Part shown: positions 12,349-36,224 of the stretch, piece by piece
Layout of the letters: every line of letters begins with the position of its first letter
How positions within the stretch are numbered: position 1 is the first letter of the stretch
The notes under the pieces: generated by a model
Databases searched by the model: none
Told to the model about the DNA's origin: nothing
The model's input: only the letters and a program-made list of their open reading frames with translations
Position numbers and translations under genes: made by a program
Assembly (NCBI GenBank): GCA_964017065.1
Contig: OZ024784.1
Coordinates: forward strand, 8,165,152 to 8,229,151
Reading direction: 5' to 3'
DNA from: Haliclona indistincta
Taxonomy: Eukaryota; Porifera; Demospongiae; Haplosclerida; Chalinidae
DNA: 64,000 bases

Positions 12349-14806
12349 CTACGGTTCAATCCACGGAGCTAATTCACCACAATAAGGACAACCACACATG
12401 TCCATGGAATTACTATGAGCACAATTCTCACACTTCCAAGGATAACGAAGAGAAGGAGGCGGAAGATCATTAGGTGATGAGGAAGCAGCAGAGTAGGGTG
12501 GTAAATAGTAAGGGACTGGACTGTGAGAAGGAGAGGGACGGTTGTGCGGAGGGAGATAGTTGTGAGAAGCTGGAATAGCTAAATGATCACGATCTATTGG
12601 AGAGTCCACAGCTGGATGAATAGGAGCAAACAAGTATGAATCAGGAGAGGAGTGGAATTTGGGAGGAAGATTTGAAGCAATAGAAAATGGAGGATGATCC
12701 AATTCAAAGGATGGCGAAGAAGTTGCATGACGCATATGGTATTGTCCAACATTCTCACTAGAAAGAGACGAAGGCGCACTAGAATTTGCTCCAGTTGGTG
12801 CTAGTGCATGACAGCTTGCATTCTTGCAGCAAATGGAACCAGCAGAATTCCATATATAGCATTTAAGGCACACCCACCCTTTGGTTGGTGCTGGACAAGC
12901 AATATTGTCTCTGTGAAGTATATTAGAGGAATGCTGATTAGCTTCATATCCATTCATTCTTGTGCTTGCCAACTCATAGGAACTCAATGATGATAAGGCA
13001 GGTTTCTTGGTAGGAGGGTTCCTGGAGGATGGAGACTGCGGTAAGCTAGAGGTGCTGTCTGAAGGAGGAGGGACTGAATTAATAACCACTCCTGAGTCTG
13101 CTATTACACTTTGCGGGCCTCTGTTGGAATGATGGCTGTGGCTGTTCACAGGAATGCTACTGTTGTTCTCATTTTTTCCAAGGTAGACATAATCTGAATC
13201 AGCTGATATATGTGGTTTGTGGTTATCGTAGGTAGGAGTACCTCGTTCAGTTGCTGCTGGTGGAGAAAGGAACAATGAGGGAGTGTGTATTGAGGGCGTT
13301 GGCACTACCAGACGCTTCAGTTCAGATTGTGACATAATTGGAGAAGGCAAATTCAAAGGTTCAGGAGAAAATGATTGCCTGTAAGTGCTGATTCCATCCC
13401 GATCAATAGTCAATCCCCTCGCCAGCAATGATGATGTTGGTTTTTCTTCAATATAACTATTCCAGCAGTGGCTATACGAGTCCTCTAACCAATGTTGAGG
13501 CCTTGATTCCGTGAAAGAAACAGGATATTGCCGAAGTATTTGAAAACATTCCTCAATGCCCGCAGGACCGTTAGCACGAACACTGATGATTTGACGTAGA
13601 GAAGTGTGACTATTATAAAACTTAATTCGTCGACCAAGCTCCTTCAGCACATCTAGTTCCTCTCGCAAGATTACAAGATCCACTGCCACTGATAGAATCT
13701 GTTCATTTGAAGAGCTTCCCTTTAATATCAGGTCCTTGGACCTTCCTTTCCCTCCAGGGGTCTCCTGGTAGCCCATTTGTAATAGTATTTGACGTGCTCC
13801 GGGAAATTTTCTTGATATGTGGTAGATCCAGAAAGATGTTGAGAGCTAAGAAGAGAAACACAAATACAGGTCAGCATTATGTAGGTGTAGGGAAAGATAA
13901 TAGTCATGACTCGTGAGTCCCACTCGATGCTAATGATGTTAGCCAGAACTGCAAATGATACTTCACAGACTGCAGTAAACTAATAATGAGTACATGTAAT
14001 GATTGTAACAGAGTTCAGCCACTACATAGCAATCAGATAGCTATCAAGGATATGATCCATTCTGATGCTTCCTTCCTAACTATTAAATCAACACACCTAT
14101 TATAGTGTTGGTTTCTACGAAACAAGAGACATTATGCTGGTATGCACTATTCAAGCACTTAGTCAGTACCAAAGAATCTGAACCGACAGTACATGTGGTC
14201 CATAGTTTAATCAATCATGTGGAGACCACCTGAGCTGTCATGTGGTGTGGTTTATATAGTGTAGCTACACTCATATAGTGTAGCTAAACTCATACTGATA
14301 AAGAGGAAACTGAAATACAATACAGCTTAAAGGTAAAAAACACAATAAACACTAGGTGGGACTCCCCATTAATCAGGGACTGTTCAGGTATTGTTAACTA
14401 GCCAACCACACAAATTCTTTATTCATGGCTCAACACAGACACATGCACACTAACATTAACTCACACTTATTCTCCTGAATTCAGGACGATTAGGAGCCAA
14501 CAGTAGGTTCATGGGGTACCTCAACACAGCTTCAGATGCCTCCTGTAAACTGTTAAACTCTTGTTCTCCTTCATCCACTTCTTTGTTCCCAACTTTGTCA
14601 CTCAACAATATGTAAAGCATTGGTATTCCAACAAATCGCACAAGTTTCTGTTGCTCGTCGTTCCATGGAACACTCGTGGTATATTTCCGTGCCAGTTCGT
14701 AGACGTGTGGCGGTAGTTGGACTTGCTTTAGCTGTTGTTGCCGGCTCGCCTGCAAGGCGCCGTAAACCGCTGTAGCGACATGTTCTCTACTGACATCCAT
14801 AAACAA
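12349..14806 (-). CDS. PUB-domain protein (HOIP/SPATA2-like) with two C-terminal RanBP2-type zinc fingers and no RBR module
   Basis: Two exons, 14465-14806 and 12349-13845, join in phase to about 612 residues. The N-terminal ~200 residues resemble the PUB region of SPATA2 and HOIP/RNF31. VLRYPMNLLLAPNRPEFRRI leads across the intron into SFWIYHISRKFPGARQILLQ, then MGY, then ILSVAVDLVILREELDVL. SPATA2 has comparable YPWKKEFRSI, PFVYYV and AILSCMGY. HOIP has a comparable helix after its GYTEE segment. The two Asn of the HOIP peptide pocket are not present. A Ser/Pro-rich linker follows. Zinc fingers near residues 440-470 and 585-610: the second, WKCENCAHSNSMDMCGCPYC, fits W-x-C-x2-C-x3-N-x6-C-x2-C exactly. 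The first has abnormal spacing of its distal cysteines. Neither keeps the Thr-Phe pair of ubiquitin-binding NZF fingers. The stop at 12349 leaves no UBA or RING. Function is inferred only: an adaptor in ubiquitin signalling. Confidence 0.7.
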
Positions 14807-15155
14807 AGGTCTCGTCTCGTCTTTGATAATACGATACTCGAACCTCTACTATATATAGACCTGTAAATATTATCACGAGTGATTTAATTGTCACGGGATG
14901 AACTCGTGAGCTAGCTAGTACAGTCTCACCTCACCTACGGCTACGCCCGTCGCGTCGTATATGCAACTCAATATCTGTGGCTCAAAATGAACGAACTATG
15001 TATAGTAACTGGTCGACGTTCGCAGCTGCATCTCGTTAAAACGGCCAATACAGAGATAGTTCCAGTATTCACCAGAATTTGCTCGATGCATAAAAAAATT
15101 ATTATTCAAAAATTCAAACTTTTATTTAAATTATTGAAGGCGTGGACTGGTTTAT

Positions 15156-15169
15156 GTTTCTATAGCAAC
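15156..15169 (+). promoter_or_regulatory. RFX X-box upstream of GAS8
   Basis: GTTTCTATAGCAAC fits the ciliary X-box consensus RYYNYYWTRRNRAC at all 14 positions. It ends 28 bp before the GAS8 start codon. X-boxes bind RFX factors and drive ciliary genes in animals. Confidence 0.65.
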
Positions 15170-15197
15170 CGTGGCACGATAACATAATAAGGACAAG

Positions 15198-17795
15198 ATG
15201 GTAAGCTTGTGTACGAGAATACGATGATTTTACCCTCTATATAGCCTAAGGGAAAGAAGAAAGGAAAGGGCAAAGGAAAGGGGAAGGGAAAGGGCAAAGG
15301 GAAAGCTAAGAAGGCAGCAGTAGTTATTGATGGCTTGTCAACAGATGACATGACAAAAGAACAGGTCAGGAAAGAGACCCTGGAACTTGTCATGTGATTA
15401 TGTACACATCTGGTACAGTTGGAAGAGCACTGTGCTCGACTCAAAGAAGAAGTAGACAGAGAAAGAGAGGAGAGAAATTTCTTTCAGCTGGAGAGAGACA
15501 AAGTGAACACATTCTGGGACATAACAAAGCGTCAGCTGGACGAGATTCGAGCAACGGTCAGGAACAAGGAGAGGGAATTAGAGGATGCTGAAGAAAGACA
15601 TCAAGTGGAAATTAAGGTAGCATTATGTAACAAGTGTTGTTTATCAAAAAGCAGCTATTCATGAATCTGTGGGTTTTACCCTAGTTTCCCCAGGGACAGA
15701 CAGATAGCCAGAAACCATTATGATTCATAGATATGTCAGTCACTCTAGAACTTCTTACCTGAATGCACAGCAATAATTATTGCAATTAACCACTAACCAT
15801 AAATTTTAACATGGTTTGTGTAGTCAGCACCACAAGCAAGCTGAGTGTGCAGTGTTAGTCTTGTTGATAACTTCCACATAAGTGATGTGTGAATTATTGG
15901 CTCCATAACTGTTGTAGACATCACACTCCAGTTCATGTTCCCTTTTTATGCTACATGTACATTTCTGTTTGTAGGTCTACAAACAGAAAGTCAAGCATCT
16001 GCTGTACGAACATCAAAACAACATTACTGAGTTCAAGAGAGACAGTGAGTGCTGTAACCTACCGTAGCACTTATTTCTATCACTTTATCTTCTTTTCCAT
16101 TTTAGGTGCGGTGGCAGTAACACTAGAACAGAGCCAGCACAGAGAAAGAGAGAGTGTGACAATGAGAGAAAAGAGAGACCTCAAGGTGCAGCTCAAGGAG
16201 ATGGAGCTAGCACAGCAGCAGAAAGTGAAAACACTAATGAGAGTAAGTGCAACAAGATTATAAGCTAGGATACAGACCTATGTGCAGTTTGAGGAAGTTT
16301 TATCAAGTGTACAGGAAATTTAGTCATCTCTATCTCCTCCTTTCAACTTTCACAGGAAAATGATCATGCTGTCACCAAGTTGAGAGAAGAGTTTACACAA
16401 AAAGCTCTAGGTATAATAAGCTCTTTTTAATATTAATTTTTTTAGTAAAATGATTATTATTTTTTCTCAGAACTTGAAACGAAGTATGAGAGGAAAATGA
16501 GGGCACTAACTGAAGAACTAGAGCTGAGGAGGAAGACTGAAGTGCATGAAGTGGAAGAGGTAACTTTCTTTATAATTATTCTCTTTCATTGCACTTCACA
16601 CATCTCTTCATGATGTCCAGAGAAAGAATGGTCAAATTCAGCAGCTGATGAAAAACCATGAGAAGGCATTCAGTGACATCAAGAACTACTATAATGACAT
16701 TACGCTCAATAATCTTGCTCTAATAAACTCATTAAAGGTGTGATAGCACCCCAGGACTTGTACTAGCTATGCTGCTTCTTGTTTAGGAACAAGTAGAGAA
16801 GATGAAAAAAGAGCAAGAACACTTGGAGAAACAACTTTCTGAGACACAAGCTGAAAACAGACGACTTGTTGAGCCTCTACAAAAGGTCAGTTGAACTTTC
16901 TTGCCTAAATATAATAATTAATTATTGTCTCCTTGTTCATAGAGTCGGGAGGAAGTAGCTGAGTTGCAAAAACGATTGTCCAACTATGAGAGAGACAAAG
17001 TTTCTTTGCAAGTAAGATGGCTTGGATCATTCACTGCTTGGTAAAGGTATTCCTGGTCTCTGTTCTCTAGAATGCCAAGGCTCGTCTCAAGGTACAGGAA
17101 TCAGAGCTAAAGAGTTTGAGGTGGGAGCATGAGGTATTGGAGCAACGGTTTGGACAGGTACTGTATCCTGTGCATGACTGTATATTGATTAGTACACTCT
17201 ACAGATTCAAAAGGAGAGAGATGATCTCTACAAGCGATTTGTTTCAGCCATTCATGAAGTGCAGCAAAAGAGCGGCTTCAAGAATCTTCTTCTGGAAAAG
17301 AAACTTACAGCACTTGCAGACACCTTGGAGAAGAAAGTGAGTTACTGTAAAATTCATGATACTATTGTGTTGTTGTGTATTAGGAAGCACAGCTGAATGA
17401 GGTATTGGCTGCTTCTAACTTGGATCCCTCTGCACTAACTATGGTGACCCGGAAACTGGAGGTGACTATAAGTTTGCCTGATAATTATTGTGAATTATGA
17501 TTATCACTATTGATTGATTTCAGGATGTTCTTGATTCTAAGAATGGTGCTATACGTGATCTGCAATATGAGTTAGCCAGAGTGTGCAAGGTGAATTGCTC
17601 AATAATTATTCATACTGTTGATCTTTTTCTCACTCATTGGTACAGGCACACAATGATCTCATCAGAACATACGAGGCCAAGCTGGCTAGTTTTGGTGTTC
17701 CTTCTGAAGAACTAGGCTTCAAGCCACTGCAGAGTACAATGGTGGGACAGACTCTAGGACAAGGACCAGCTGGACTAGTAGCCTCTCCAACATGA
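15198..17795 (+). CDS. GAS8: GAS8 / DRC4, dynein regulatory complex subunit
   Basis: DRC4 is a coiled-coil subunit of the nexin-dynein regulatory complex of motile cilia. The first coding exon is only the ATG (15198-15200). Exon 2 starts at 15245 with a Lys/Gly-rich run and then [12 protein letters not shown]. The rest follows the family closely: [114 protein letters not shown] and the C-terminal [16 protein letters not shown], stop at 17793-17795. Exons are nearly all charged coiled coil, length near 480 residues as expected. Introns are about 45-350 bp. It is divergent to the PUB-ZnF gene (391 bp) and convergent with TRPML-a. The X-box just upstream fits its ciliary role. Confidence 0.96.
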
Positions 17796-17919
17796 TTGCT
17801 ATGTGTTTAGCTGTTGTGAGGTGTTTAACATTATTATTTATTTTTGCTGAAAAACACAACATTCAAAAAAGTATAACGCTCTATATCAAGTACACAAAGC
17901 ATGCAAATAATGCCGAGTG

Positions 17920-20708
17920 TTATAGGTTCTCCTCCTCTGGTATAACTTCCTGTACTATGTAAGCAGGCTTTTTCCTCTTTTTCTTGTCGAGAATAGCTGA
18001 CGGATCGACATACCTGCATTGTGAAATTTATCAACCTTGCATCTCTCAAGTTAAGCTACAGTTGATATTCAATTATTATTATAGGCAGTCCAATTGAATT
18101 GGAATACATGAAAATGTAATAATCTCACTTTCTGACGTAAGTGATATCCCTAAGTGCCACGCCTTCTGGTGTGAGAGGACCAGAGAACACAAACTTCCTC
18201 ACCTCATTGATAGTGGCTCTGTTGAGATCCTGATGAGGAGGAGCAATAATAATTATTATTAATGACAGAACGGCCGTACCTGAGTGGATTCATATGATGA
18301 GATGATTAGAGAAGTGAACAGGTTCAGAACAGCTGTGACAAACAGTGCAACGAATATGTAGACAAATATTCGACTATAAACGTATACTCCAATGTCATCA
18401 GGATGAGAAGAAAAAGACCGAAAGGTTGGGTACATGTCATCTCCATTGACAAGAACAAATAAACTCTCCAGGGAGTTTGAAAAATCAGTGAACTATAAAT
18501 TAATATTGTTGATGACATGCAGTAAAACAAACAATAGATAAAACTCACTCGTTCGTTGTATGGTTCAAACACTACAAATCCACAGAGAGCAAAGGCAAAG
18601 AACAGTACTGATGTACACAGCAAGAACTTGAGTAGATCAGGGAATGCTTTATTTAGTGTTCGAGACAGCGCCTATGCATCATAGACTTAAAAATTACTAA
18701 AAAATGAAGACTGTACTGACATTTAGTTGTTTAAAGTAGCTGGCATAGCGGAGTATTGTTCCAGCCTGCAGTACTAGAGCTGTTCCCAATAGTATACGCA
18801 CATAAGTGGTATTAATTGAGGCCTATCAATAATAACAATAATGCATACTAGTGAGCATGTAGTTCAGTATGACCATAGTATCTATGGTAAGACTAACATT
18901 AAATTCAAGACTGATCTTGGCTGCCGATTCTATTACAAGAACAATATCAGTGAAAACACTGAAAATAACCCATTTAGTGAAAAGTGGTGTCCTGTCCCAC
19001 CATGATAAATTGAGTTTTAATTGATCGTGATAAAAATCATCAAGAGCCTAAAGACACATTGATCAATAATAAAGCCAGGACTCAATATTTTATTACCTTG
19101 CTTAGTATAAAAGACGTTACCAAACTTTTTACTGTCAATATGAATGACACAATGCAAAGAATAATGACAACTAGATCAACAACTGTAGCAACTGCAGTTA
19201 TCGCTGTCTGTGGAGCTACAGAAAGGAGTTAGTTGATGCAATGCAAGATGAGGTTACCTGTGCTGCTGACAACAGACCCGTTGCATTGCAACTTAGTCAC
19301 ATCAGTGTTTAGTGAGTAAAATATTTTCCCATGATGTCCTTTATTTGTGTAGAGCAGCTATGTGTTATTGTTTGGTAAGTACATGTTATGTTTGATCTAC
19401 TCACTTTCACCAAGAAACGAAAGCACTGTGCTTTCCCATTGACAATCCATATACTCTTGACGGGAAAACTGAGTTGAAGGTCAATGAATCTATTGAAGGT
19501 GAGGTCCAGTCCATTTTCAGTTAGTTGATTAATAATGTTGTTGGTATCTCCCATTGTTAGATTGAAGGTATCTGTGTAGACATGTTAAATAGATTTGTTA
19601 AATTAATATTAATTTTGAATCAAGACATCACAGTTGAACAGTAATGTTTTGACAACATTGTTACTACTGTGTCTATTTTAAGTTTAGTTACATCAGTAAT
19701 AATGTTCATCATTATACCCGCAATATAATACACATTCTTACTTGTAACAGGACTACTGTCAAGTATGTACGTGTCAGTAGATGGTGAGAGATCAGCAACT
19801 TTGTACTGTTGTAAGGTAGCCAAGATTGGGACAACACTTCCACTCTCATTTAACTGATGATCAAAACCACCTATAGACAGCTGTGGAATCTGATAGTACT
19901 GTGGAGTGAAAATGATGAATGAAGCACTAGCAATTTACTTCGTGCTCACTCTTTCTGCTGCATAGCTGATTTCTGAAAATAGCTGCTGCGGAGAAAATGC
20001 AGTGTAGGTCAACTTAATAGTGTCAGATGGGTCAAATGATTTAATAAATAGATTCTCAAACACTACTCTTGACTCAACCAGGAATATTTCTCTTTCATTT
20101 GGAACGGTGACCAGAAACAAACATGCCTGCAAAGATGTAAAAATGAACAACAATAGTTTATTGTAGCTTACTTGCAAGATGACAGTCAAAGTCTTGATAA
20201 CTTGCAATATCATTTTCCAAGGTACAAATCTTCCTACTTTCCACCTCTTCAAAGGATTTGAAATATGGGAGTAAATAGCCACTTTCAGATCTCTTTCATT
20301 AGTCAGATCTGGCTTGGCTTTGAGCTCTAACAGACCAGGAGTTGTGTTTCTTTGCAAAGAATATCTGCTGTTGCTTTTTAGTAAGACGTGCTTATTAGGA
20401 GGCACTTTGTTTGGCAGTTCCTTCTGACCTGTAAACTCGACACTTTTTTCTTGCACAGTATTCTCTTCTCTGCATAAAGCATTATGCATGATTAGCAGCT
20501 TTTTCTGCTTGCTATCTTACCTAGAGTTCTTTTCCACCGCTTCTTCTTCCTCATCCTCCAGCTCATTGATAGCTAAGCAATTCTCGAAGTGTACGAGTTT
20601 ATCATTACTTGTTTCATCAGCGACTTGATTATGTTTTTCAAGCTCGTCCGTCGGGATTTCTTTGTCGCGGTGCCGTATTTCGGTTAGAACGATACCTTCT
20701 TCGCTCAT
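17920..20708 (-). CDS. MCOLN: Mucolipin (TRPML) cation channel, paralogue a
   Basis: Mucolipins are six-helix endolysosomal cation channels gated by PI(3,5)P2. Start at 20708 (MSEEGIVLTEIRHRDKE), an acidic cytosolic N-terminus, then the family's basic segment before S1, SNPLKRWKVGRFVPWKMILQ (near 20220-20265). The lumenal polycystin-mucolipin region follows (FSPQQLFSEISYAAER; QLSIGGFDHQLNESG). The pore is ESLFVLVNGDDMYPTFRSF (near 18450), the TRPML selectivity-filter signature NGDD. S6 is IFVYIFVALFVTAVLNLFTS. The C-terminus ends with a lysine-rich stretch and EVIPEEENL, stop at 17920. At least twelve short exons. It is head-to-tail with paralogue b, whose stop lies 140 bp upstream. Which vertebrate MCOLN it corresponds to cannot be said, so the symbol names the family. 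Confidence 0.9.
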
Positions 20709-20847
20709 GATGACAACGTAGATATCGCACCACTGCAGCTAGCTATGTCCCGCCCTCAACGAACAACTTCTGGTCGTGAATAATGTTAATACTTGGGTGG
20801 GGCTCATTTAGCTTCTGCACCAGTCTAATGATAACAATAAAACTCAA

Positions 20848-23619
20848 TCATAACTCTGTTGTCTGGTCTTGCTCTACTGGATATGAACGTTTCCTTTTAT
20901 CCTTTTGCTTGTTTAGTACATCAGACGGATGCACATATCTGTAAGACAAATAAATGAACTACTGACAGCATTTTATGTTCACATTGCAGCAATGCTACAT
21001 TGGCATAAGCCTGATATTTGCTCACTTTCTGACATAGGTAATATCCCTGAGTGCCACACCTCCTGGTGTGAGTGGACCAGAGAACACAAACTTTCTCACT
21101 TCATTTACGGTGCTTCTGTCAACTCCCTGATTGTGAATGCAACAACGCCACTTTAAAAAACTGCCATGATATAAATCAATACCTGAGTGGACTCATATGA
21201 TGAGATGATCAGAGATGTGAACAGGTTGAGAACAGCTGAAACAAACAGTGCAACAAATATGTAGACGAATATCCGACTGTAGATGTATACAACAATGTCA
21301 TCAGGATGTGTAGAGAAAGAACGAAAGGTTGGGAAAATGTCATCTCCATTGACAAGAACAAACAAACTCTCCAATGAGATAGAAAAATCTGCAAACTAAG
21401 CTCATGTGAGAAAGGGTTTGTTGATGAGTTTAATAATAGCTTACTCTATTATTGTATGGTTCAAACACTACAAATCCACAGAGACCAAAGGCAAAGAACA
21501 GTATTGATGTACACAGCAAGAACTTGAGTAGATCAGGGAATGCTTTATCTAGTGTTCGTGTGAGTGCCTGAAGTATGTTCAACAATAATAGTTATCAATA
21601 AATATCAAACTGACATTTAATTGTTTAAAGTAGCTTGCGTAGCGAAGCACTGTTCCAGCCTGTACTACTAGAGCTGTTCCCAATAGTATACGCACATAAG
21701 TGGTATTGATTGATGCCTATAAATAGATGATGAGAACAGGCAGAGTGTAAGCTGACGTACAGTGAAACTGACATTAAATTCTAAACCAATCTTGGCTATT
21801 GATTCAATAATGAGGAAAATATCAGTGAAAACACTGAACAGAACCCATGCTGTGAACAGTGGTGTCCTGTCCCACCATGATAATTTCAGCTGTAGCTGGT
21901 CTTGATAAAAGATACCAAGAGCCTGTATAAAACACAAACTTTCTAGATACAAAGTAAAAGTACCTGAGTCTACCTTGGCGAGTTTGTAAGATTTTACAAG
22001 TGCTGCTGTAGTAAATAGAATAGACACACTAGAAAGAATGATGACAGACATATCAATAACTGTTGCCACTGCAGTAGTTGCTGTCTGTAATGCTATGATA
22101 GAGAGAGAGCTCAAGAAAGTACAATTAGAAGAATAATGTGTTTATACCTGGCCCTGTGATTCTAATAATAGTCTCGTTGCATTCCAACTTAGTAACATCT
22201 GAATTAAGCATGTAGTCTATTTTGCCGTTATTATCTGAATTTGTGTAGACCAACTGAATGTAGGGACAGTCTCATTAACAATGTGAAAATTAATGATAAA
22301 GAAAACCTTTATTAAGAACCGAAAACACTGTGCTTTCCCATTGACAATCCATATACGTTTTACTGGTAGACTGAGTCGAAGGTCAATGAAACTATTGAAG
22401 GTGTGGTCCAGTCCATTATCAACTAGTTGATTGGAAATGCTGTCAGTATCTCCTCTTGTAAGATTGAAGGTATCTAAAGTAGATAAAAATTCTCTTGGAA
22501 CTCATGATATCAGTAGTAAGATGTAAAAATTGCTAAAACAATTCTTTTATTTTACTCACATGTAACAGGGCTACTGTCAAGTATGTACGTGTCAGTAGAT
22601 GGAGAAAGATCAGCAACTTTGTACTGTTGTAAGGTAGCCAAGATTGGGACAGCACTTCCACTCTCATTTAACTGATGATCAAAACCACCTATAGACAGCT
22701 GTGGAATCTGATAGTACTGTGCAGTGGAGTGAAAATATAATATCAATAATTTTAGCAATACACCAGTAAGGAATTCATGTTTAATGAAGTGTAATTAAAT
22801 TATAAAATCCAGAAAAAAATAGTGTTTACCCTTTCTGATACATAGCTAATCTCTGAGAACAGCTGTTGAGGAGAGAATGCTGTGTAGGTCACTTTAGTGG
22901 TATCAGATGGATCGAAGGATTTAATAAATAGTTCCTCAAACACTACACGCGACTTGATGAAAAACTTTTCTCTTCCGTTTGGGACTGTAACAAGAAATAG
23001 AATTGTCTGCAGAAAAGAAACAACGAATAAAGGCTTGGTATAGTTGTAACTAACATGTAAAATGACTACAAAAGTTTTTATGAGTTCCAAGATCATCTTC
23101 CATGGGATAAGTTTTCCAACCTTCCATCTTTTCAGGGGGTTTGAAATATGACAGTAAATAGCCACTTTTAGCTCTCTTTCATTTGCCAGGTTAGGCTTGC
23201 TACTAAGATGAAGCAGACCAATGGTGTCGGATCTCTGCAGTGAGTATCTCGTTCCACTATTCTTCAAAGTTTTTGGGTGATGACTGACTTAATTTTGATG
23301 ATCCTCATTTGTGTTCACTCTTCTAAAAATAAGAAACAGTGTAGCTATGATGTGAGATAGTGCCTGATTTATAGTCAGCTAATGATGGAGCCAAATCACT
23401 GCACTAATCACATCCAATCACCACTGCATGCACATGATACAGTTTAAATTATAGTCTAGGTGCAGTACGCCGTCTAACTTACTCAGGTCCGTTCTGTTCG
23501 TTCTTGATGCCCTCGTCCTGTTTATCTGTCTCTCTCCCTTCGTTTTCGAAACAAATCACTTCATCAATTTCTCGGGTACGATCTTCCACAATGTGAGCTT
23601 GCTTCTTGAACTGGTACAT
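20848..23619 (-). CDS. MCOLN: Mucolipin (TRPML) cation channel, paralogue b
   Basis: Second copy with the same exon plan. First exon starts at 23619 (MYQFKKQAHIVEDRTREIDE, donor near 23480). Then GTRYSLQRSDTIGLLHL, the basic pre-S1 segment NPLKRWKVGKLIPWKMILEL, the lumenal domain FSPQQLFSEISYVSER, and the exon at about 22560-22719 that is almost identical to paralogue a. The pore reads ESLFVLVNGDDIFPTFRSF: Ile replaces the Met after NGDD. S6 is IFVYIFVALFVSAVLNLFTS. The last exon begins YVHPSDVLNKQ and ends QDQTTEL, stop at 20848. Cytosolic ends differ most between copies, suggesting divergence in trafficking or regulation. Divergent to SPT16 (525 bp between starts). Confidence 0.9.
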
Positions 23620-24072
23620 GTCGTTTGATGCAGTTCTGTTGGCAGTAGGCAAAACTGCCCGGCTTCTGCTGGTATTTGTCTGTGCAAACAGTGTATATGG
23701 TGCAGATTCCTACTGGCCAACCTACGCGTGCAGCACAGAAGACACCCGTGCACTATCGATACACAACTTTGCACTACATGTATGCACTACTGATATACAA
23801 TTTGAAACCCGTGCACTACCGATTTAGAGCGACTTTCAGTGCTGCGGTGTGACTGACTGAATGATGGGTGGAGCTCGTTGCATGCTCATAGCTAACTCTA
23901 TAAACTTCTAAGGTTGAAATATTAACTATGTTTCAGTGCACATGCTGTTATTCTTCGGTGATAGTCTGGCAGCCTCGAAGGAACAGAGTAAGCAATGCTC
24001 AAGTTATAGTGATTGCCGTGTCTACTCTCAGTCTGTGCAGACAGTCTGCAAAGTATTTCCGCAACTCGAAGT

Positions 24073-24088
24073 GCACTTTGGCGGGAAT
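24073..24088 (+). promoter_or_regulatory. E2F-like block upstream of SPT16
   Basis: GCACTTTGGCGGGAAT contains the E2F core TTTGGCGGGAA and ends 56 bp before the SPT16 ATG. The same 16 bases occur before POLA2 (41932-41947). Confidence 0.6.
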
Positions 24089-24144
24089 GTATCGTGTTAC
24101 TTGTCCGTATATTATCGTATACTGTCAACGTGGTCTCACCCATC

Positions 24145-35847
<11,703 letters not shown>

Positions 35848-36224
35848 CCACCAACAAGACAAAAAACCAACATAATAATAGAAAAGTGACATTGAACAGT
35901 GTACTGTACTGTACTACTTGTCTGATTGTACTCGTATCTACAACAGTTATTATACTGCCATGCAATTGACGTCTTGCCAGCAGGGCTAGTGTGGAGATGT
36001 GTCTGTGTGACTTGGGAAAGAGATTTTGCACAAGAACAAAACATACACAAGCATTAATGATTGCTATTGTAACTAAGAAATGGGGCAAGTTTTGTCTTTT
36101 TTCACTTCTTTTCTCTTTTTGCTTCTTTTTTCATTTTTTTTTTCACTTTGGGAAGGGTGTATGTGGTTATTTGAGTGCATGAGGGACACTAAAACACACT
36201 TACAAACAAGTGATTGAGAGCTCA

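Noticed and set aside
14257..14295. Duplicated TATAGTGTAGCTA motif in the PUB-ZnF intron
   Set aside because: Two short copies only; too little to call an element.
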